A DNA stretch of 64,000 nucleotides from Solibacillus sp. R5-41. GTDB lineage: Bacteria > Bacillota > Bacilli > Bacillales_A > Planococcaceae. Positions 8,213 to 17,435 of this stretch are shown here, in pieces; position 1 is the stretch's first letter; every line of letters starts with the position of its first letter. The DNA lies in NCBI RefSeq assembly GCF_002736105.1, contig NZ_CP024123.1, positions 3,216,001 to 3,280,000 of the forward strand, in the 5' to 3' direction. A program made the position numbers and the translations under genes. The notes under the pieces are model-generated. The model was given only the letters and a program-made list of their open reading frames with translations, was not told where the DNA came from and did not search any database.

Positions 8213-10315
8213 CTATATATTCACCGAAAATCCAGTGTAGTTACATTGTCCACCTTTTAATGCACATACACCAATCATCCCAGTTTCGAAACGATTATCT
8301 TTTGCTGTTAATAGTAGGTTTCCGTCAATTGCTAATGAAATTTCTTCACCAATTGCTTTCACAGTTAGTTCATAGGTTTCACCTTTTTGCCATTCAAAGG
8401 GTGCAGATGCTAATACATTCCTCTGCCCATCATCATTCAATACAATAGCTACTGTATTTTCACATTCAAAGCCTGCACTATAATAACGTTCAACACCTTT
8501 TGCACGAACGATTGCTTGATGATTTGAACCATCTTTTATTTCCATTGCGACCTTTAATACCGTATGCGCCATGAAATAATGGCCGGTAAAGCTCGCCGTA
8601 AAATCTGGACTTTCCATTGCCATGACGCCATTTTCCAACGTCCATTTACCGCGATGATGCGCAAATGGAGTCACCGATTTAAATTCAACAGCCTGTTTAT
8701 TTAAATCAATCGAATAGCTTGGTGTACCATAAATATGAAATTCATCTAAATATATTTTACCAAATGCGCGGTCTGTTCGATCAGAATCAGAATGAATTTG
8801 AATCCCAACTTCTTCAATTAAGTCTCCATTCGTATTTGGAATCAAAAATTCTACATGTTGCCAATCATCCGTTACAACAAACGGCTCCGCTATAAAAATG
8901 ATTTCTTTGCTATACGTTGTGCGAACATACGGAGAAATGATAATTTCAGAACCTCGCTTTTGGTCCGCAATTATTTTCATTGAAACGGTTTGACCACTAT
9001 ATGCTGTTGGTGAAAAGTTCGGTGCATATTTTTCATCCATAAATTGTTCTCTACGGTAAAATGATTGGTAAAATACCGTACTAACATCACCTTTATACAT
9101 ACGATCAATAAAGATTTCTAATGCGCCATTTTGCTTATAGCCCACTGATTCTGTATGACGTAAAAAAGTTTTAAATGGGTAACTTGTTTTAAAGCCATGC
9201 GTCGAGCCCTTCAAAGTAAAATCAAAGTAAATTTCCTCGTCCTTATAGCTTTCTACAAGCGCTTGAGGTGGTACGATATTATTTTCACGATATCCTAATA
9301 ATGCAAGCTGCTTCGCGATGGTAGGCAAATCAACAATATTTAAGTAACCTGATACACTTGATGCAACAATGGCATCATTAATTGGCTTTCTATAATTTGG
9401 TGCGATGCCATCAAGTCCTTTTAATACTCCAACAATTGAACCAACATTTCCTGCATTACAATCTGTATCCCAGCCACACATTGTAGCGATTTCGATTGTA
9501 CGGCTTACATCTCCCTCACCATATAAGAGTGAAAGGACACATACACCAGCATTCGGAATGATATGACAAATTCCACCGTACTTGTCGTAGCCCCATTCCT
9601 CTTCTAAATATTGACGACATGCTCGGAAATCATGAGGGTACTTCGCATGGAAATCTACAACAGCATGTACAACCTTAGCATATGTACTCGTTGCTGGAAT
9701 TTCACTCAAACCAATTTCAATAATTTCATTTATTGATTTTTCGGTAAAAGCAGTAGCAATACAAGCTGCAATAAAGCGAGCACCGTGTAGACCGTCACCA
9801 TCATGTGAAACACTTGCTGAAATCTCAGCATAATCTGCCGCTTTTGTTGGATTGTTCGGATATAATAAAGCAAATGAATCGATGAAAATTTGACCACCAA
9901 TTTGCTCTGCCAAAATCTCGCCATTGATCTCAATTGAGCCAGATTGTGGTGCGGGAATGCCTTTTTTCAAATTTAAATAAGCTGTGTGCTCTGTACTAAT
10001 TTGGTCACCACCCCACCAAATCATCCCTAAGCCTTCACGCATATAGTTTAACCACGTTTTCGCCACATCTTGCGGTTCAAGTGGGCGGTCTTTCGCATAG
10101 TCCATTAATGCGCGAAGAAAGAAAATCGGACCATTGGCATCATCATCTGCTGAGAACACTGTATAATCCTTGACATAGTCACGGATATCACCAAATACAT
10201 CTTGAATAGTTTCTGTATCCCATTCAATCGGTTCTACTGGAGCACCTAATCGAATGCCCGCGTTCATCGCTAAAATACTCGCATAAACTTTTTCTGTATA
10301 GTCTATTGGAAACAT
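8213..10315 (-). CDS. ADP-ribosylglycohydrolase-fold protein with C-terminal beta-sandwich region
   Basis: A 700-residue protein, last gene of the accessory operon. Residues about 8-345 are an ADP-ribosylglycohydrolase (DraG/ARH) fold: RLGAPVE at 22-28, SADDD at 55-59 in place of the usual TDDT, and GWDTDC at 281-286. The aspartates that hold the two metal ions are therefore kept in both motifs, so I expect a catalytic hydrolase of an N- or O-glycosidic bond to ribose or a similar sugar. Residues about 355-700 look like two all-beta modules; the end (GMIGVCALKGGQCNYTGFSV) resembles LamG/DUF1080 sugar-binding domains. There is no signal peptide, so it acts in the cytoplasm. The start has GGAGGG 8 bases upstream. 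True substrate unknown; nothing nearby encodes an ADP-ribosyltransferase. Confidence 0.85.
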   Translation of the reverse strand: MFPIDYTEKVYASILAMNAGIRLGAPVEPIEWDTETIQDVFGDIRDYVKDYTVFSADDDANGPIFFLRALMDYAKDRPLEPQDVAKTWLNYMREGLGMIWWGGDQISTEHTAYLNLKKGIPAPQSGSIEINGEILAEQIGGQIFIDSFALLYPNNPTKAADYAEISASVSHDGDGLHGARFIAACIATAFTEKSINEIIEIGLSEIPATSTYAKVVHAVVDFHAKYPHDFRACRQYLEEEWGYDKYGGICHIIPNAGVCVLSLLYGEGDVSRTIEIATMCGWDTDCNAGNVGSIVGVLKGLDGIAPNYRKPINDAIVASSVSGYLNIVDLPTIAKQLALLGYRENNIVPPQALVESYKDEEIYFDFTLKGSTHGFKTSYPFKTFLRHTESVGYKQNGALEIFIDRMYKGDVSTVFYQSFYRREQFMDEKYAPNFSPTAYSGQTVSMKIIADQKRGSEIIISPYVRTTYSKEIIFIAEPFVVTDDWQHVEFLIPNTNGDLIEEVGIQIHSDSDRTDRAFGKIYLDEFHIYGTPSYSIDLNKQAVEFKSVTPFAHHRGKWTLENGVMAMESPDFTASFTGHYFMAHTVLKVAMEIKDGSNHQAIVRAKGVERYYSAGFECENTVAIVLNDDGQRNVLASAPFEWQKGETYELTVKAIGEEISLAIDGNLLLTAKDNRFETGMIGVCALKGGQCNYTGFSVNI

Positions 10316-10333
10316 TGGTATACCCTCCGAATA

Positions 10334-11485
10334 CTAAGAAAGAATTGATTGTACTATGTGTGCGGTTTCAATGTCCTTTTGAATAATTGCCTTTGCAACA
10401 TCCGCAAAACTTGTCGCTTCTAAATCAAAATCAATCTGGTTAGTTTCACTTAAAAGCTGTTCATCTTCCGCCTTTATGATAGACGCACCATACATGGCAC
10501 CTAAAATGACACCGGCCATGACGCCAATTGAATCCGTATCTCGCCCTGAGTTAATGCCATCTTGGATTGACTTATAATAATCGCCATCATTATAAAGGAT
10601 AAATGCTAACGCTAAAGGCAATTCCTCAATTGCAAATAGACGACTTGGTGTGTAATGATTGGATGGCACCCCTAATTTTTCTATTTTGCGATGTACGTCA
10701 TCACCCATAGGAGAAAAAGGTGCAATTGCTTCATGAAGTGCCGCAACGATTTCATCATAGGATAGATTTTGTCCCTTTAACTCGTTCGCCTTTCCTGTAA
10801 CTGCGATAATTGCTGCTTTCGTGCCGTCCTTCGCAAAGGTAATAGCCGTTTCAATAATCGCTTCAATCGTGACATTTTTTTCAAACGCCTTTGCAACACA
10901 GGCCGCTAATACTCCCGCCGCCTCTAAGCCATAGCTCACTTGATGTCCACTTGCAAATAAAATTGCTTCATTGTAAGCGGCAAGCGGATTTCCTGCATTG
11001 ACAATGCCAATTGGTGCAATATACATGGCAGCACCGCAATTGACCATGTTTCCATAACCGCCTTCACGTGGCTCACAGTTTGCTAATACATGGCGGAGGA
11101 AAATATGCTTTTCTGGATAAAATAAGCGATCAATGATTAATGCGTCACGTCTTAATTCAGGTATGTACACTTTACGAAAGGCAATTTCTTTGACGAATTC
11201 ATTGGCCATATCATATGCATCTAAATGACGTTTTTCTGTTTTATAAACACGGCATAATGCAAGTGTCATTAACGTATCATCTGTCGCTGTACCGTTTCCA
11301 CGATGTCTTCCTAAATTCACTTCTGGACCTAAATTTTCTTTATACCAAGCTGTTTCTAAAGCTGTTACATAACCATATTGTTCAGCAATTTGTAGGCGAC
11401 TTAGCTTTTCTACGGGAGCACCGAGCGCATCGCCCAGTGCCGTAGAAAGTAAGACTCCCTTTACTCGATCGTGAAAGTTCGTCAT
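10334..11485 (-). CDS. ADP-ribosylglycohydrolase family protein
   Basis: A 383-residue single-domain ARH/DraG-fold protein. GDALGAPVE is at 18-26, TDDT at 68-71 and GRDTDS at 314-319, the standard metal-binding set, so the enzyme should be active. The family removes ADP-ribose from proteins, but many members sit in sugar or nucleoside catabolic operons and act on small molecules. Here it lies between a sugar ABC transporter and a second, larger family member, 18 and 12 bases from its neighbours, so a role in splitting the imported compound is likely. Weak overall likeness to the neighbour shows these are not a recent duplication. The start is supported by AGGAGC 6 bases upstream. Confidence 0.88.
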   Translation of the reverse strand: MTNFHDRVKGVLLSTALGDALGAPVEKLSRLQIAEQYGYVTALETAWYKENLGPEVNLGRHRGNGTATDDTLMTLALCRVYKTEKRHLDAYDMANEFVKEIAFRKVYIPELRRDALIIDRLFYPEKHIFLRHVLANCEPREGGYGNMVNCGAAMYIAPIGIVNAGNPLAAYNEAILFASGHQVSYGLEAAGVLAACVAKAFEKNVTIEAIIETAITFAKDGTKAAIIAVTGKANELKGQNLSYDEIVAALHEAIAPFSPMGDDVHRKIEKLGVPSNHYTPSRLFAIEELPLALAFILYNDGDYYKSIQDGINSGRDTDSIGVMAGVILGAMYGASIIKAEDEQLLSETNQIDFDLEATSFADVAKAIIQKDIETAHIVQSILS

Positions 11486-11497
11486 AACTAGCTCCTA

Positions 11498-12955
11498 TTA
11501 TTTAATATTTTCGTTTGCATATTTCGTCAGTTGCTCACCACCAGATGCATACCATTTCGTTACAAACTCATCAAATGCATCGATTGATTTTTTCCCTGTA
11601 ATAATATCTGCTGCATATTCTTTGTATAAGTTTTCCATAGCATCCCATTGCGAAATCATATCTTCTGGAATAGTAAAGTTATTATCTTCATGATAAAACG
11701 AATTTACGGCTTCTTGTGATTGTTTCGCAGGGGCGCTTAATAATGGCGTATCCTCACTAACTTTCACACCTAAATCAGCATTCATTGGCTCCCAATAACG
11801 CGTATACCAATCTGAATAGTATTTATCATTTAACTCTATTACATCGCCATTTAGCGTATGATGTATGCCTTCATAACCTAAAGCATCTAATTTTAAGCCG
11901 TTTGGACTCGCTAAATAATCTAAAACTTCAAACACTAGCTCTTTATTCGGTGATTGAGAAGAAATTGCTAACCCACGCGCTTCTTTCGTTACACTTGTCG
12001 CACCGAAACCTTGGCTCTCACCTTTTGCAGGAGGTAATACTGTTAATGTAGCGGCTTCACCGTTCACTTGCATTTGACGGCTGTTGTAGAAATCTACTAC
12101 TTTACCATTCGTACCTACAACAACACCTGATTGATTATTATAAAATGCATCTTCCTTTGTATCCCATGCTTGTGTTAAATATTGATTATCTAGTAAACCT
12201 TTTGAATAGAGCTCGCTATAGTAAGCTAATTTATTTTTTTCTGCTGCCGATACTTTCTTGTAAACATATGCGCCATCTTGTTGTAGCCATGAAGAAGTAA
12301 CACCAAATGCATCATTGAAAATAAAATCTAGCTCTGCGATATCACCTGCAACGGTCACACCATTTTTTACCAACCCTTTTGCTACTAACTCTTCAAAGAA
12401 TGCTGTGTAGTTTTCTACTGTTGGATTTTGTACTAATGCAGGACCCGAATCCGTTTGCTCTAAGAAGTCTGTACGCACTACTGGCACTTTATTGTCGATA
12501 TTTTTCACCCATAATAGATATGGATAATTTTCCAAACGTGTTTTATTATGCGGTTGTAAAATGCCTTTTAGGTTTTCCGATTTCTCGATATATGGCGTTA
12601 AATCTTCTAAAAGACCTTGGCTCGCGATTTGCTCATCGCCACCTTGGAAGTAAATTAAATCTGGAATTGTACCACTATATAATAATAAATTTAACTTTTC
12701 TGCATAAGAACCTTGTGCCACTTCAACCAGTTCAAATTCAATATCTAAACCTTTATCCTCTTTTAAACCAACTTCTAATGCATCATAAAATTTTACTGCT
12801 TCTGGATTTGATGGACCGTCATCCTTAAACACTACTTTAATAACCGTCTTGCCCTCTTCATTTACTTGTGGTTCAGTCGTTGTGTCCCCCTTATCACTAC
12901 ATGCCGCTAAAATAAACACAAATAAAGTTAAAAATAATAAACTAAATTTTTTCAT
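11498..12955 (-). CDS. ABC transporter solute-binding lipoprotein (CUT1/LplA type)
   Basis: A 485-residue extracellular solute-binding protein of the large family used with YtcP/LplB/LplC-type permeases (B. subtilis LplA, YtcQ). The start at 12955 gives a lipoprotein signal peptide, MKKFSLLFLTLFVFILAAC, with Cys19 as the lipidation site. GGAGG is 8 bases before this ATG; the upstream ATG overlaps that site. The remainder has the usual two-lobe pattern with a YFQGGD segment near residue 110. It is 23 bases downstream of the second permease and 12 bases upstream of an ARH gene. Substrate class (oligosaccharide or glycoside) follows from the family; the exact ligand does not. Confidence 0.9.
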   Translation of the reverse strand: MKKFSLLFLTLFVFILAACSDKGDTTTEPQVNEEGKTVIKVVFKDDGPSNPEAVKFYDALEVGLKEDKGLDIEFELVEVAQGSYAEKLNLLLYSGTIPDLIYFQGGDEQIASQGLLEDLTPYIEKSENLKGILQPHNKTRLENYPYLLWVKNIDNKVPVVRTDFLEQTDSGPALVQNPTVENYTAFFEELVAKGLVKNGVTVAGDIAELDFIFNDAFGVTSSWLQQDGAYVYKKVSAAEKNKLAYYSELYSKGLLDNQYLTQAWDTKEDAFYNNQSGVVVGTNGKVVDFYNSRQMQVNGEAATLTVLPPAKGESQGFGATSVTKEARGLAISSQSPNKELVFEVLDYLASPNGLKLDALGYEGIHHTLNGDVIELNDKYYSDWYTRYWEPMNADLGVKVSEDTPLLSAPAKQSQEAVNSFYHEDNNFTIPEDMISQWDAMENLYKEYAADIITGKKSIDAFDEFVTKWYASGGEQLTKYANENIK

Positions 12956-12978
12956 TTGAAATACCTCCATTTAATTTT

Positions 12979-13857
12979 TTATTCTTTCTCTCCGCCATCC
13001 ATCGTACCCTTTGTGAAATACTTCAAGATTAGAGGATAAAGTAATAACATAGGAATTACTGCCACGACAATCGTTGCAGATTGCAATGAACCGAAATCAA
13101 GCGACGCAAGCAATTCCGGTGTCATTCCTTCAATACCTTGCAACATCGTTTTATTATCTTGAGACACGACGAATTGGCGTAAAACGACTTGTAATGGCCA
13201 TTTATTCGGATCGGTAATGTAGATTGTTGCGCGGAAATATTCATTCCAATGATACACACCATAAAATAGAGCTAATGTGGCTAATGCAGGCTTTGATAAT
13301 GGCAGTACAATGCGGGTAAAAATACGGAAATGCCCCGCCCCATCAATACGCGCAGCTTCTAAAACACTATCGGGTATTTCCTGGAAGAATCGCATTAAAA
13401 TAAATAAGTAATAAACATTAATCGCCTTATACAAAATGACAGAAGCATAGGAATTCAACAGCCCTAAATCCTTCATTAATAAATACTCTGTAATCATAGA
13501 AGGCTCGAATACCATAATGCCGATTAATACAAACAACACTAACTTTTTCCCTACAAATTCAGTACGCGCTAATACGTACGCTGTAAGGGCTGTTAAAAAT
13601 AAGTTTAATAACGTGCCAGTAATCGTAATAAATAAGGAATTAAGTAAACTTTTTATGATTAATGGGTTCGAAAAAATAATTTCAAAATTTATGAACGAAA
13701 ATCCCTTTGGTAACACGTCTAAACCTGACATTTCATTTACTCGGGCTGGATCAGATAATGACATTGCTAAAATGTTTAGTAATGGGATTAATATCGCAAG
13801 CGCGAATAAAAACAATACAAATTGAATAATCGATTTTGTAACAGAAAATGTTCTCAT
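12979..13857 (-). CDS. ABC transporter permease, CUT1 family (LplC/YtcP type)
   Basis: A 292-residue inner-membrane permease with six predicted membrane helices. The cytoplasmic EAA loop that contacts the ATPase is EAARIDGAGHFRIFTRIVLP near residue 188. Its C-terminal KYFTKGTMDGGEKE tail is typical of LplC/YtcP proteins. It lies 12 bases after the other permease and 23 before the binding protein. There is no ATPase gene in the cluster, so a shared MsmX-like ATPase encoded elsewhere is probably used. Confidence 0.92.
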   Translation of the reverse strand: MRTFSVTKSIIQFVLFLFALAILIPLLNILAMSLSDPARVNEMSGLDVLPKGFSFINFEIIFSNPLIIKSLLNSLFITITGTLLNLFLTALTAYVLARTEFVGKKLVLFVLIGIMVFEPSMITEYLLMKDLGLLNSYASVILYKAINVYYLFILMRFFQEIPDSVLEAARIDGAGHFRIFTRIVLPLSKPALATLALFYGVYHWNEYFRATIYITDPNKWPLQVVLRQFVVSQDNKTMLQGIEGMTPELLASLDFGSLQSATIVVAVIPMLLLYPLILKYFTKGTMDGGEKE

Positions 13858-13869
13858 TTTAATCCTCCC

Positions 13870-14763
13870 CTACCATACGCCCTTGCCCGTAATTTTTTTC
13901 GAGATAAAATGCGTACCTAAAATTAAAATTAAGCCAATCACACCTTTAAATAAACTTGCCGCTGTTGCATAGGCATATTGACCATTCATTAAACCAATTC
14001 GATATACATACGTATCTAAAATATCAATCACACTTAAAACAGAGTCATTCATTAAATTGAATACTTGGTCAAAACCAGCGTTCATGAAAAACCCTAAATT
14101 TAAAATAAATACCGTAATTACAGTACTCATCATTGCTGGAAGTGTAATATAGCGCATCTGTTGAAACGTTGATGCACCGTCCATTTTCGCTGCTTCATAG
14201 AGCGCTGGACTAATTTTCAATATCGCTGCAATGTATAAAATCGTATCCCACCCAGCACTTCGCCACATTTCTGAGAACACGAGTACCCAACGGATATGTT
14301 CTTTACTCGTCATAAAATCAAGCGATGGAAGATTGAAGAAATTTCGAATCACATTGATTGCACCATCAGCAGGATTTAATAGCGTAATCCAAATCCCTGC
14401 AATGACTACCCAGGATAGAAAATGAGGTAAATACGAAACGGATTGGATAAATTTCCGATAAGGTCCAAAGCGTAATTCATTAATAAGTAGTGATAATAGA
14501 ATTGGAATTGGGAAGATAAAAATAATTTTCATTGAGCTAATAATAATAGTGTTTAGCAATACATCTTGAAACGCTGGCGAACTGAAAAGCGTATTAAAAT
14601 GCTTCATGCCAACCCATGTATTTTCCCCAATAATTTTATAATCTTGGAACGCAAGCTTCATATTAACGATAGGAATAATATGAAATATTGTGAAGTAAAT
14701 GAACCCAGGTACTAACATTACATATAAAATAAGATCCTTGCGCATACGTTTTAACGTTTTCAT
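13870..14763 (-). CDS. ABC transporter permease, CUT1 family (LplB type)
   Basis: A 297-residue permease with six predicted helices, the usual N-terminal MLVPGFIYFTIFHIIP segment of LplB/YteP-like proteins and the EAA loop EAAKMDGASTFQQMRYITLP near residue 190. It pairs with the following permease as a heterodimer. It follows the DUF4387 gene by 26 bases in the same operon, which ties uptake to the AtuA-like enzymes. Confidence 0.92.
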   Translation of the reverse strand: MKTLKRMRKDLILYVMLVPGFIYFTIFHIIPIVNMKLAFQDYKIIGENTWVGMKHFNTLFSSPAFQDVLLNTIIISSMKIIFIFPIPILLSLLINELRFGPYRKFIQSVSYLPHFLSWVVIAGIWITLLNPADGAINVIRNFFNLPSLDFMTSKEHIRWVLVFSEMWRSAGWDTILYIAAILKISPALYEAAKMDGASTFQQMRYITLPAMMSTVITVFILNLGFFMNAGFDQVFNLMNDSVLSVIDILDTYVYRIGLMNGQYAYATAASLFKGVIGLILILGTHFISKKITGKGVW

Positions 14764-14789
14764 AGGTGAGTTCCTCCTTCCCTATTGAT

Positions 14790-15095
14790 TTATACGTCTA
14801 TATTCATTAATGGCGCGTGTTGCTGTGCCCCATATACATCCCGATCACCAGGACTTCCTGATGAAATCTTTCGAGCAATCGTAATTTTTATGCCATATGC
14901 TTGGTCAAAAAACACAAAATGATGGATGTCTGTTAATGCAATATTGTACGCTTTTGCAATTGCTTCTTTCGTTACTTTCCCACTATTTTTTACATCCTCA
15001 TAATCTAGTTGATTATCAAATAAAATATCCAATGTCACTTCAAATGGGCCAGAATTTTTACTTCTTAAAATTTTGGCTTTTTCATAAAGTTTCAT
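14790..15095 (-). CDS. DUF4387 (AtuA-associated) protein
   Basis: A 101-residue protein of the DUF4387 family, recognised from the N-terminal AKILRSKNSGPFEVTLDI block and the C-terminal GDRDVYGAQQHAPL end. This small protein is commonly encoded directly after an AtuA/DUF1446 gene or fused to it, and here its ATG is one base from the upstream stop codon with GGAGG 7 bases ahead. The biochemical role is not known to me; I infer that it is a subunit of the AtuA-like enzyme. Confidence 0.85.
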   Translation of the reverse strand: MKLYEKAKILRSKNSGPFEVTLDILFDNQLDYEDVKNSGKVTKEAIAKAYNIALTDIHHFVFFDQAYGIKITIARKISSGSPGDRDVYGAQQHAPLMNIDV

Positions 15096-15097
15096 AG

Positions 15098-16453
15098 TTA
15101 AACCTCCATCACATCTAGTTGGAACGGACTATTTTGAATTTCCATTAAATGATAAATAGAAAATTCGTAAACAGGTCCGAATTCTACATCACTCGGTGCG
15201 AATGGGAATGCTAAATTCCCTGCAGAAGATTTCCTGTTTTTATACCCATAATGTAAGTAGGTCGATCGAACATTTGCACAAATCGCATTCGCTATTTCTT
15301 GAGACTGCGCTAAAACCTCAAACATTAAGCCGATCTCATGCCCAGTAAAAAGCTCTGGCTCCTGCTCACCTAAAACGCCATTGCGACCGTAGTGATAAAA
15401 ATTGACTTGGTAATCTGCAGGATTAATTTCTGAGAAGTATGTTTGCACTTGATGAAGCACTTCCTGCTCTACTTCATCTAGTTGCGCAATTAATAAAGGA
15501 TCTCGAATACCAGCTAACACAAATGTGCGATAAGCTACTTTACTAGCGCCTTCTAGCTTAATTCGGTACACATCATCTTTTATAAATTGACTATTTTTCA
15601 CTTCTACAACACCATTTCCAATGTCTGTAAATGTGCAGTTTTCCAAATTTAATGTAAAGCCTGGCCCATGTAAAATAAACGGATGCTCTTTTTCATAAAA
15701 TGTGTGTGCTGCAACACTTGTTGGTGTACATGTACGAATTGGATTCAACGCTTGAATAGTGAAGCTATCTGCTTTTAACGTCCCCAAAATGCAATCCTTC
15801 GTCGTACCAGGCATTGCACATAATGCCCCACATTCTAAAATTTTTCCTAAATGATAAGACAATCCTCCGTCCATTCCGTGGTAAATACCTAATGCTGCAA
15901 ATGGAGACGGGTCATAGCTTCGTCCGCAAATGATAATGTCACAGTTTCTTTCTAGTGCTTCCAAGATTGGCTCATGTCCCATTTGTGCAACAATCGTATT
16001 TGTTTTCCTGATTGCTTCCACAGTTAATGGTGGAATGTTAGGGGATAGCGATACAATACGTTCTTCTTCAACTGCTGTAATTATCTCTTGTTGTGTGAAA
16101 TCCGCCCAAATAACACCTATTTTCGCATGTACATTCATCTCTTCTAAAATCTCTTTAATAACCTCAATCGTATGCTCAACATGTGTTTTTGCACCCGCGC
16201 CACCTGCTGATCCAATAATGACTGGAATTTTATAATGCAATCCTTTTTGAATCATATTGACCAAATCTTTTTTCAGTGCCATGCGGCTAACAATCGAAAC
16301 ATTTGCGCCAAGTTTATGTGGACCTGCATCTGTTGAACCTGCATCAACAACAATACCGTCTACTTGGTGCTCTTGAAAAGCTCTCTCAAAACTTTCAATC
16401 GGAAACCCATAACCTAACATCCCACATGGAGATAAAATATTAATTTCTTTCAT
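15098..16453 (-). CDS. AtuA-family (DUF1446) protein
   Basis: A 451-residue protein of the acyclic terpene utilisation AtuA / DUF1446 family. Family blocks visible are DAGSTDAGPHKLG at 37-49, GSAGGAGAK at 81-89, CGRSYDPSPFAALG at 176-189 and AMPGT at 213-217. AtuA in Pseudomonas belongs to a citronellol/geraniol catabolic cluster, but its reaction is not firmly established and homologues in Firmicutes occur in unrelated sugar or acid clusters; I do not infer terpene use here. It is the first gene of the transport and hydrolase operon, with a promoter and a LacI-type palindrome directly upstream and a GGGGAGG ribosome site 9 bases before the ATG. Confidence 0.88.
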   Translation of the reverse strand: MKEINILSPCGMLGYGFPIESFERAFQEHQVDGIVVDAGSTDAGPHKLGANVSIVSRMALKKDLVNMIQKGLHYKIPVIIGSAGGAGAKTHVEHTIEVIKEILEEMNVHAKIGVIWADFTQQEIITAVEEERIVSLSPNIPPLTVEAIRKTNTIVAQMGHEPILEALERNCDIIICGRSYDPSPFAALGIYHGMDGGLSYHLGKILECGALCAMPGTTKDCILGTLKADSFTIQALNPIRTCTPTSVAAHTFYEKEHPFILHGPGFTLNLENCTFTDIGNGVVEVKNSQFIKDDVYRIKLEGASKVAYRTFVLAGIRDPLLIAQLDEVEQEVLHQVQTYFSEINPADYQVNFYHYGRNGVLGEQEPELFTGHEIGLMFEVLAQSQEIANAICANVRSTYLHYGYKNRKSSAGNLAFPFAPSDVEFGPVYEFSIYHLMEIQNSPFQLDVMEV

Positions 16454-16485
16454 AATACGTTGCCTCCCCGTTATTCAAAAGTAAT

Positions 16486-16501
16486 ATGTAATCGATTACA
16501 T
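16486..16501. promoter_or_regulatory. LacI-type operator O1 (perfect palindrome)
   Basis: ATGTAATCGATTACAT is a perfect 16-bp palindrome with the central CG common to LacI/GalR family sites. It covers the -10 element of the promoter for the AtuA-led operon. An almost identical site lies upstream of the lacI gene (18453-18468). Confidence 0.85.
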
Positions 16502-16523
16502 TTGACCGAAAAAGTATTTGCAA
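16495..16523 (-). promoter_or_regulatory. Promoter of the AtuA-transport-hydrolase operon
   Basis: The minus strand has TTGCAA, 17 bases, TGTAAT. The -10 (16495-16500) lies inside the palindromic operator, so bound repressor would block RNA polymerase. The gene downstream starts at 16453. Confidence 0.6.
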
Positions 16524-16556
16524 TGAACATTTCACTCATAGCAATCGGTCTATTTG

Positions 16557-17435
16557 TTATTTCACTTGCTGCAATCGAATAATAACCTCGGTAATTGTTG
16601 GCATTCCACCTTGCGCACCAAAACTCTCAACCGATAAGGATGCTGCACAATTTGCAAATTGTATTGCTTTTTCTAAAGAGGCATCATTTGTTAACGCATA
16701 AGCGAGTGCACCATTAAATGTATCGCCTGCACCAGTTGTATCAATTACTTCTGATTGGTAACTGTTTACCATGACAAAGCGTTCACCATCATGGTAGCAA
16801 GCTCCTTTGCTCCCTAATGTGACAATTACTTTATTAGGATACTTTTCTACAACCTTTTCAAACGGCTCTTGAAAAATTTGCTCACATTCCGATTCATTCG
16901 GGGTAATATAGCTCACTTTATCCATCCATTCCAACATAAAATGGGTTGCTGGTGCAGGATTTAATAAAATTGGAATGTTCGCTTCATTGCATCGTTCAAT
17001 AACATAAGCTACCGTTTCTTTCGGTATTTCTAACTGCAAAACGACTAATTTACTTTGCTCAATTGTTGCCCAACTTTCATCAATCTTCTCTTTTGTTAAT
17101 GCTGCATTTGCTCCGGGAACAACGATAATTCGATTATCCTGTTCGTATAATAAAATTGTTGCAATGCCTGTCGAATTGGAAACCATTTGAACAGTCGACG
17201 TATTGATTTGATATTTATCTAAATTCTTCAGCAATTCACCACCGAATGCATCATTTCCGACACAACCAACAATATTCGTGTTTGAACCAAGCTTAGCTGC
17301 TGCTACGGCTTGATTTGCACCTTTCCCTCCCGGAATTGTTGCAAAATCTGTTCCAAAAACCGTTTCACCTTGTACTGGAAATTGCTCTGTTGAAACCGCA
17401 ATATCCATATTTATACTACCGATTACCGTAATCAT
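16557..17435 (-). CDS. rbsK: Ribokinase (PfkB family)
   Basis: A 292-residue ribokinase. Motifs in order: GSINMD (residues 6-11), the PfkB signature GGKGANQAVAAAKLG (about 37-51), LNPAPA, TPNESE, VTLGSKGA and the catalytic IDTTGAGDTFNGALA near residue 236-250, whose Asp is the base. It phosphorylates ribose or a close pentose to the 5-phosphate. Its start overlaps the lacI 3' end by 20 bases. No rbsD, rbsA, rbsC or rbsB is present, so ribose is probably made inside the cell rather than imported. A different pentose or nucleoside substrate remains possible. Confidence 0.9.
   Translation of the reverse strand: MITVIGSINMDIAVSTEQFPVQGETVFGTDFATIPGGKGANQAVAAAKLGSNTNIVGCVGNDAFGGELLKNLDKYQINTSTVQMVSNSTGIATILLYEQDNRIIVVPGANAALTKEKIDESWATIEQSKLVVLQLEIPKETVAYVIERCNEANIPILLNPAPATHFMLEWMDKVSYITPNESECEQIFQEPFEKVVEKYPNKVIVTLGSKGACYHDGERFVMVNSYQSEVIDTTGAGDTFNGALAYALTNDASLEKAIQFANCAASLSVESFGAQGGMPTITEVIIRLQQVK

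Noticed and set aside
8213-11485. ADP-ribosylglycohydrolase proteins as a DarTG- or DraTG-like toxin-antitoxin or regulatory pair
   Set aside because: No ADP-ribosyltransferase gene is nearby, and both genes are cotranscribed with a sugar transporter and metabolic genes, so a catabolic role is more likely.
12379-12828. Plus-strand open frame of 149 codons
   Set aside because: It lies wholly antisense to the solute-binding protein gene, has no ribosome site, and its Leu-rich composition follows from the reverse reading of that gene.
15098-16453. AtuA protein as evidence for terpene degradation
   Set aside because: None of the other atu genes (carboxylase, dehydrogenases, hydratases) is present; the neighbours are sugar-type transporter and ribokinase genes.
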